Shown here one piece after another: positions 13,362 to 16,747 of a DNA stretch of 16,747 bases. Below the pieces are notes generated by a model. It was not told where the DNA came from, did no database searches, and worked only from the letters and a program-made list of their open reading frames with translations. Made by a program: the position numbers and the translations under genes. Source of the DNA: RGIG5327 sp045612485 (GTDB taxonomy: Bacteria > Verrucomicrobiota > Lentisphaeria > Victivallales > UBA1829); the NCBI GenBank assembly GCA_045612485.1, contig JAZKZE010000099.1, positions 1 to 16,747 of the forward strand. The letters are read 5' to 3'. Position 1 is the first letter of the stretch; the number at the start of each line of letters is the position of its first letter.

Positions 13362-16022
13362 TCATTTTCTTTTATTTACATCCACCTGTAAAAATCTGAC
13401 ACTTTTTACCGGGATCCACCCTTCCGCATTTCCGGAACGCACCCGGATGAAATGCTCTCTTTTCTCCTCTGCGGAAAGTTCTTCGCCCTCCCTGAATTTC
13501 AGGGAAAGTGGTGTGGAACTTTTTGACGGCAGAGAGTATGCCTGTACATTTTCATCGGTTACGATCACGCTTTTTCCGCTGTAGGAACTGTTCTGCTGGG
13601 AGAAGAAGGCACAAATGGATACAAGAAGGACAATGAGTCCCGCTGAAGAGAAGATATACCGGAAGGGGTTTTCCTTCCCGTAAAGGATCCATGATGCCAA
13701 TCCCAGGCACAACAGGAAAAATCCCATGCTTGCGGCAAAGAGCCAGTTGTCCGGTCTTACATGATCCCGCAATACAGGAAGGATATCCGCCGGGGAATCG
13801 ATCCTGCCCTTTTCCGGAAGGGAAAGTTTTCTGCGGACAAGGTTCAGATTTTCCATAATATCCGAATCCCCGGGAGCAAGACGCAATGCCTGTTCATAGC
13901 ATACCAGAGCATCGGCAAGCTGTCCTTTACGGTAAAGGGTATTGCCCAGATTGTAAAGGATATTTGCGGAATAATGCCCCTTTTTCAGTTTCTGTCTGTA
14001 AAACTCTTCCGCTTCTGTAAAGTTTCCTGCATCATACGCTTTCGCCGCTTCCGCAGAAGTGGTGATTTTTGCCGGGGAGGGAGCAGCTTTTTTCTCCTGT
14101 CCGGAAAGATCCGGAATAAGGAAAAGTATGCAGGAAAAGATCAGAAGCAATGTAAAGGAGGAAAATCTCTTCAGAAAACTTTTTCTGAATTTTTCGTCCA
14201 GAGAAGCCTTTGCAGAAGGCATCCAGGCTGCTGAGGCGATCTTTTCCAGCTGACGGGCAAAATCCTCATCCTCATTTCCAATGAAAGAAGCACACTCTTT
14301 CAGGTCGGTTCCGGGAGGCAATCCTGTTAATCCGGCAAGGACTTCCGCTATTCTTCCGCTGTGGGAGCAGAGTTCTTCCGCCGGGAGTTGCTCAAGAGTA
14401 TGAATGAGCGTTTTCCTTAAAGTATTTGCCTGTTTTCTGCGGGCGAAAAGGGGATCGTTTTCCCTGCGTTTTTTCAATATCGCAATGCTGGAAGATACGG
14501 TAAGGACAAGCAGACCGGCAAGAATCATGAGCATACAGGAAATGAGCCTGTTTTTCCACAGGGGCAGAGAGATGGTGTCATCCTTTGAAAGATCTTTGAG
14601 GTAAAGGACATCATCGGCATGCTGTCTTGCCTCCTCCTTTTCCGGGTCGCTTGCTTTTTCCCGGATGGAAGAAGCGTCAACAACTGCTGTTTTTCTGTCA
14701 TCGGGAAGCAGTTTGGTTCCTTTTCCCACGGTGAGTTTTTCTGCGTATTGCAGAAGATCATATTTCCCTGTTGCAGGATTCAGTACGGCAAGGGCGGGAA
14801 GACGCAGATTTTCTTCTTTGCCTTCCGCTTCCTTCACCGGAATGAGGATATAACGGATCTCCGCAGAATTTCTCCCCTTTTCCACTTCCGGCGGATAACA
14901 GCGGAATCCGTCAAGAGACAGGGCGGGAGCTTTGAGGAAATCCAGAGAGCCTTTTCCTGTATAACGGATCTTCAAATTTACCGGTTCGCCTACTTTATAG
15001 GGCGGCGGGGAAAGGCTTACTTCCCCTTTCCAGGAGCCGGTAAGTCCTGTGAAAAAGGCATTTTGCGGAACAGGGGGTTGTTTGAGAACATCCAGACGCA
15101 ACACGGATGGCAGATTGCGTTCTATGCGTCTTCCCTGATTGAAGAATGAACCGAAAAAGTCATCATCGTCAAAAAAGGAACTGTGTCCTGCTGTGTTTCT
15201 GCGCTGATCCTGTACGATCAGAATGGCGGGGAGGGTGGAACGGATCTGCATGACTCCCGGGACGATGGGGGTAAAACGGGTATGGAAAGTCAATACCGAA
15301 TAGGTGAAATTTCCAATTTTTCTTACGGAGCGGGTCACCCGTTCAAAATTGGGGTTTTCCGCATTTACTTTACTGTAATCCCGGAATACTGCTCCATTGT
15401 TTTCTCCGAAAGTGATCTGCGGATAGGCAACAGGTCTTCCGTTCAGATTTTGCAGAATATATAAATTCACTTCAAGCGGGATCTCTTCTCCCGCATAATA
15501 TTTCTTCTCTTTTCCGGGAATGACCATATCGGAAAAGATCGCTTCTTCCAACGTGACACTTTCCGTTTTTTCCCTTTGTTTCCCGCTGCCGGATGTTGCC
15601 GAAGCAGCTTTTTCCCTTTCTGAAGCGGAACGCAATACCCTTTCCTCCGCTTCAAAGGCAATTTCCTTCTGCGGAGAGGTAAGCCCGTTGAGAAGACCCT
15701 TCAGGGGTATGACATACTTACCCTTTTTTGATACGACAAAGGGTATATGATTTTCATACCGGGAAGTCATCTTCCCATTGATGATGCTTACATTGGAGGA
15801 GGTTCGTACCGAGTTTCTGATCCAGCGCAGATCTTTTACTGCCGGAAGTTTCTTTGTATCCGCTTTTTTCCCTTCTGTACGGATCACAAGATATGCCGCT
15901 TCATTGGGGTGTACCGTTTCCGGATAGATGAAGAATTCCGCTTCCGCCGCCCCGCAGAGCAGCGGAAACAGCATCAGAAGAGAGAACAGCAATGCCGATT
16001 TACAGTGTATGATTTTTGTCAT
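13362..16022 (-). CDS. batD: BatD-BatE fusion (Ig-like, TPR and SH3 envelope protein)
   Basis: One uninterrupted 886-residue frame joins two proteins that are usually separate. Residues 1-28 are a signal peptide. About 28-490 is the BatD-type periplasmic region of Ig-like modules (oxygen-tolerance family), including an acidic DDDDFFGSFF patch. A membrane helix at 493-515 leads to a cytoplasmic helical module (516-620). A second hydrophobic segment (623-640) looks like the former BatE signal. It is followed by two TPRs (about 658-725; LYNLGNTLYRKGQLADALVCYEQAL), two more helices (760-782 and about 789-808) and a bacterial SH3 domain (about 817-880) ending GWIPVKSV. Topology predicts TPR and SH3 parts in the periplasm. 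The ATG at 16022 has AAGGAAGG upstream; an earlier in-frame start would overlap the batC end region and lacks a site. The gene starts 26 nt after batC. Domain calls are by eye, but order, size and context all agree with BatD+BatE. Confidence 0.85.
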   Translation of the reverse strand: MTKIIHCKSALLFSLLMLFPLLCGAAEAEFFIYPETVHPNEAAYLVIRTEGKKADTKKLPAVKDLRWIRNSVRTSSNVSIINGKMTSRYENHIPFVVSKKGKYVIPLKGLLNGLTSPQKEIAFEAEERVLRSASEREKAASATSGSGKQREKTESVTLEEAIFSDMVIPGKEKKYYAGEEIPLEVNLYILQNLNGRPVAYPQITFGENNGAVFRDYSKVNAENPNFERVTRSVRKIGNFTYSVLTFHTRFTPIVPGVMQIRSTLPAILIVQDQRRNTAGHSSFFDDDDFFGSFFNQGRRIERNLPSVLRLDVLKQPPVPQNAFFTGLTGSWKGEVSLSPPPYKVGEPVNLKIRYTGKGSLDFLKAPALSLDGFRCYPPEVEKGRNSAEIRYILIPVKEAEGKEENLRLPALAVLNPATGKYDLLQYAEKLTVGKGTKLLPDDRKTAVVDASSIREKASDPEKEEARQHADDVLYLKDLSKDDTISLPLWKNRLISCMLMILAGLLVLTVSSSIAILKKRRENDPLFARRKQANTLRKTLIHTLEQLPAEELCSHSGRIAEVLAGLTGLPPGTDLKECASFIGNEDEDFARQLEKIASAAWMPSAKASLDEKFRKSFLKRFSSFTLLLIFSCILFLIPDLSGQEKKAAPSPAKITTSAEAAKAYDAGNFTEAEEFYRQKLKKGHYSANILYNLGNTLYRKGQLADALVCYEQALRLAPGDSDIMENLNLVRRKLSLPEKGRIDSPADILPVLRDHVRPDNWLFAASMGFFLLCLGLASWILYGKENPFRYIFSSAGLIVLLVSICAFFSQQNSSYSGKSVIVTDENVQAYSLPSKSSTPLSLKFREGEELSAEEKREHFIRVRSGNAEGWIPVKSVRFLQVDVNKRK

Positions 16023-16048
16023 ATTTGCCTTCCTTGCTGTAACAGTTG

Positions 16049-16747
16049 TTACCAATCTTTTTCCACTTTACGGATACCCCGGGCTTTCAGCATCCGTGCT
16101 TTGAGTTCTTCCTTCAGATCTTTTTCATCTTTCACCATGAGATCAAGAAGGCTTTCCGCCTGTTTCTTATCATACTGCCGCCCGTCATCCTTGCTTTGTT
16201 CAGGCTGCTTCTGATCCTGTCCCTGCTTCTGATCCTGCTGATCCTGCTGACCATTGGAGGGATCTTTTTTATTGTCCCTGTTATCCTTGTTATCCTTATT
16301 ATCTTTTCCGGCTTTATTATCTTTCTTATCTTTGTTCTGATCACCAGGATTCCCCAGGGCTTCCTGAGCTTTTTTCAGGTGTTCCAGAGCCTTTTTTCCA
16401 TCATCTTTTTGCTGTGCTTCCTGAGCTTTTTTCAACTCTTCTTCCGCCTTCTGAGCCTGTTCCTGCATCTTCTGCTGGCCAAGGTTCTGAGCCTGTTCTT
16501 TCATCTCTTTTGCACTTTGCTGTGCTTTGGCAGTCTGACGGGAAGCATCCTTTTTATTCTGCTGATTCTGCTGATTCTGCTGATTCTGCTGATTCTGCTG
16601 ATTCTGCTGATTCTGCTGATTCTGCTGATTCTGCTGATTCTGCTGATTAACCGCCTGTTGGGTATTTTTCTGTGCTTCCTGCTGTTTTTTGATCAGATCT
16701 TCAATGGCTTTCTGTAATTTTTCCGCTTCTCTTTTTTCCCGGAGGAG
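16049..16747 (-). CDS. batC: BatC-like protein, C-terminal part (runs off the window)
   Basis: The frame is open from the window edge to a stop at 16049, giving the last 232 residues; the start lies beyond 16747. The visible part begins with a charged helix (REKREAEKLQKAIEDLIKK), passes through ten QQN repeats, then a long Lys/Glu/Gln coiled-coil-like region (AEEELKKAQEAQQK), a DNK/KDN-rich stretch and a Gln-rich linker. It ends in SLLDLMVKDEKDLKEELKAR...EKDW. A short helical tail ending in -KDW is what I recall from BatC proteins, and the position directly before batD agrees. The TPR portion expected in BatC would be upstream, outside the window. A methionine at 16504 is internal, not the start. 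Alternatively it could be the tail of a BatB-BatC fusion. It is probably a periplasmic or membrane-tethered scaffold. Confidence 0.75.
   Translation of the reverse strand, partial: LLREKREAEKLQKAIEDLIKKQQEAQKNTQQAVNQQNQQNQQNQQNQQNQQNQQNQQNQQNQQNKKDASRQTAKAQQSAKEMKEQAQNLGQQKMQEQAQKAEEELKKAQEAQQKDDGKKALEHLKKAQEALGNPGDQNKDKKDNKAGKDNKDNKDNRDNKKDPSNGQQDQQDQKQGQDQKQPEQSKDDGRQYDKKQAESLLDLMVKDEKDLKEELKARMLKARGIRKVEKDW
16556..16645. repeat. Ten perfect tandem copies of a 9-bp unit
   Basis: ATTCTGCTG is repeated ten times without a mismatch, followed by a partial ATT. On the coding (minus) strand it encodes (Gln-Gln-Asn)10 within BatC. Because the unit is three codons, copy-number change by slippage would alter linker length without shifting the frame. 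Confidence 0.97.

Noticed and set aside
13388..13410. Partial copy of the GACACTTT palindrome
   Set aside because: It lies inside the batD-E coding end, lacks the left half-site and is best explained by coding sequence.
16556..16645. Possible CRISPR or phage-type repeat array
   Set aside because: Units are 9 bp, contiguous and in frame with no spacers.
16046..16717. Plus-strand frame with a long Ile/Leu repeat resembling membrane helices
   Set aside because: It is the complement of the QQN/KDN-rich BatC coding region; the hydrophobic repeat arises from reading the 9-bp unit on the wrong strand.

Overview
The window (about 16.7 kb, moderate GC) looks like chromosome from a Gram-negative bacterium of the Planctomycetota-Verrucomicrobiota-Chlamydiota group, most likely Lentisphaerota (Victivallis-like). 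The clues are a short prepilin-like protein with the FTLIELLVVIAIIAILAG leader and an H-X9-DG tail motif, its pairing with a large exported DUF4838 protein, and a full Bat/MoxR locus. The assignment rests on recall of family distributions, not on a marker gene. No tRNA, rRNA, CRISPR, insertion sequence or phage gene was seen.

Layout. (1) 1-1064: an AT-rich leader with a perfect 17-bp inverted repeat and an extended -10 promoter, then a cytoplasmic alpha/beta-hydrolase (esterase family) on the + strand. (2) 1071-1823 (-): a small exported protein with SH3b-like domains, converging on the esterase. (3) 1824-2104: a divergent regulatory region holding two identical 15-bp palindromes 21 bp apart, a sigma70-type promoter for the SH3b gene and a sigma54-type -24/-12 element facing right. 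(4) 2105-5401 (+): an FmdB-type zinc ribbon, htpG (Hsp90) and dnaJ, tightly packed, with htpG and dnaJ overlapping by one base; they end at a bidirectional terminator. (5) 9052-5488 (-): a prepilin-like protein followed 25 bp later by a 928-residue exported DUF4838/CBM9-like protein, probably a polysaccharide-processing pair. (6) 16747-9227 (-): a Bat (Bacteroides aerotolerance-type) operon in the order batC (partial, runs off the window), a batD-batE fusion, moxR, a DUF58 gene, a DUF4381-like membrane protein gene and batA, closed by a terminator.

How the genes may work together. MoxR (AAA+ ATPase), DUF58 and the BatA VWA protein are the usual core of a membrane-associated chaperone-like or envelope stress machine. 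BatC, BatD and BatE supply TPR, Ig-like and SH3 scaffolding. This locus has a rearranged gene order and fuses BatD with BatE. The neighbouring zinc ribbon-Hsp90-Hsp40 operon is another proteostasis unit. Its upstream region suggests control by sigma54 and an enhancer-binding activator rather than by HrcA/CIRCE. That is the most interesting inference here, and it is untested.
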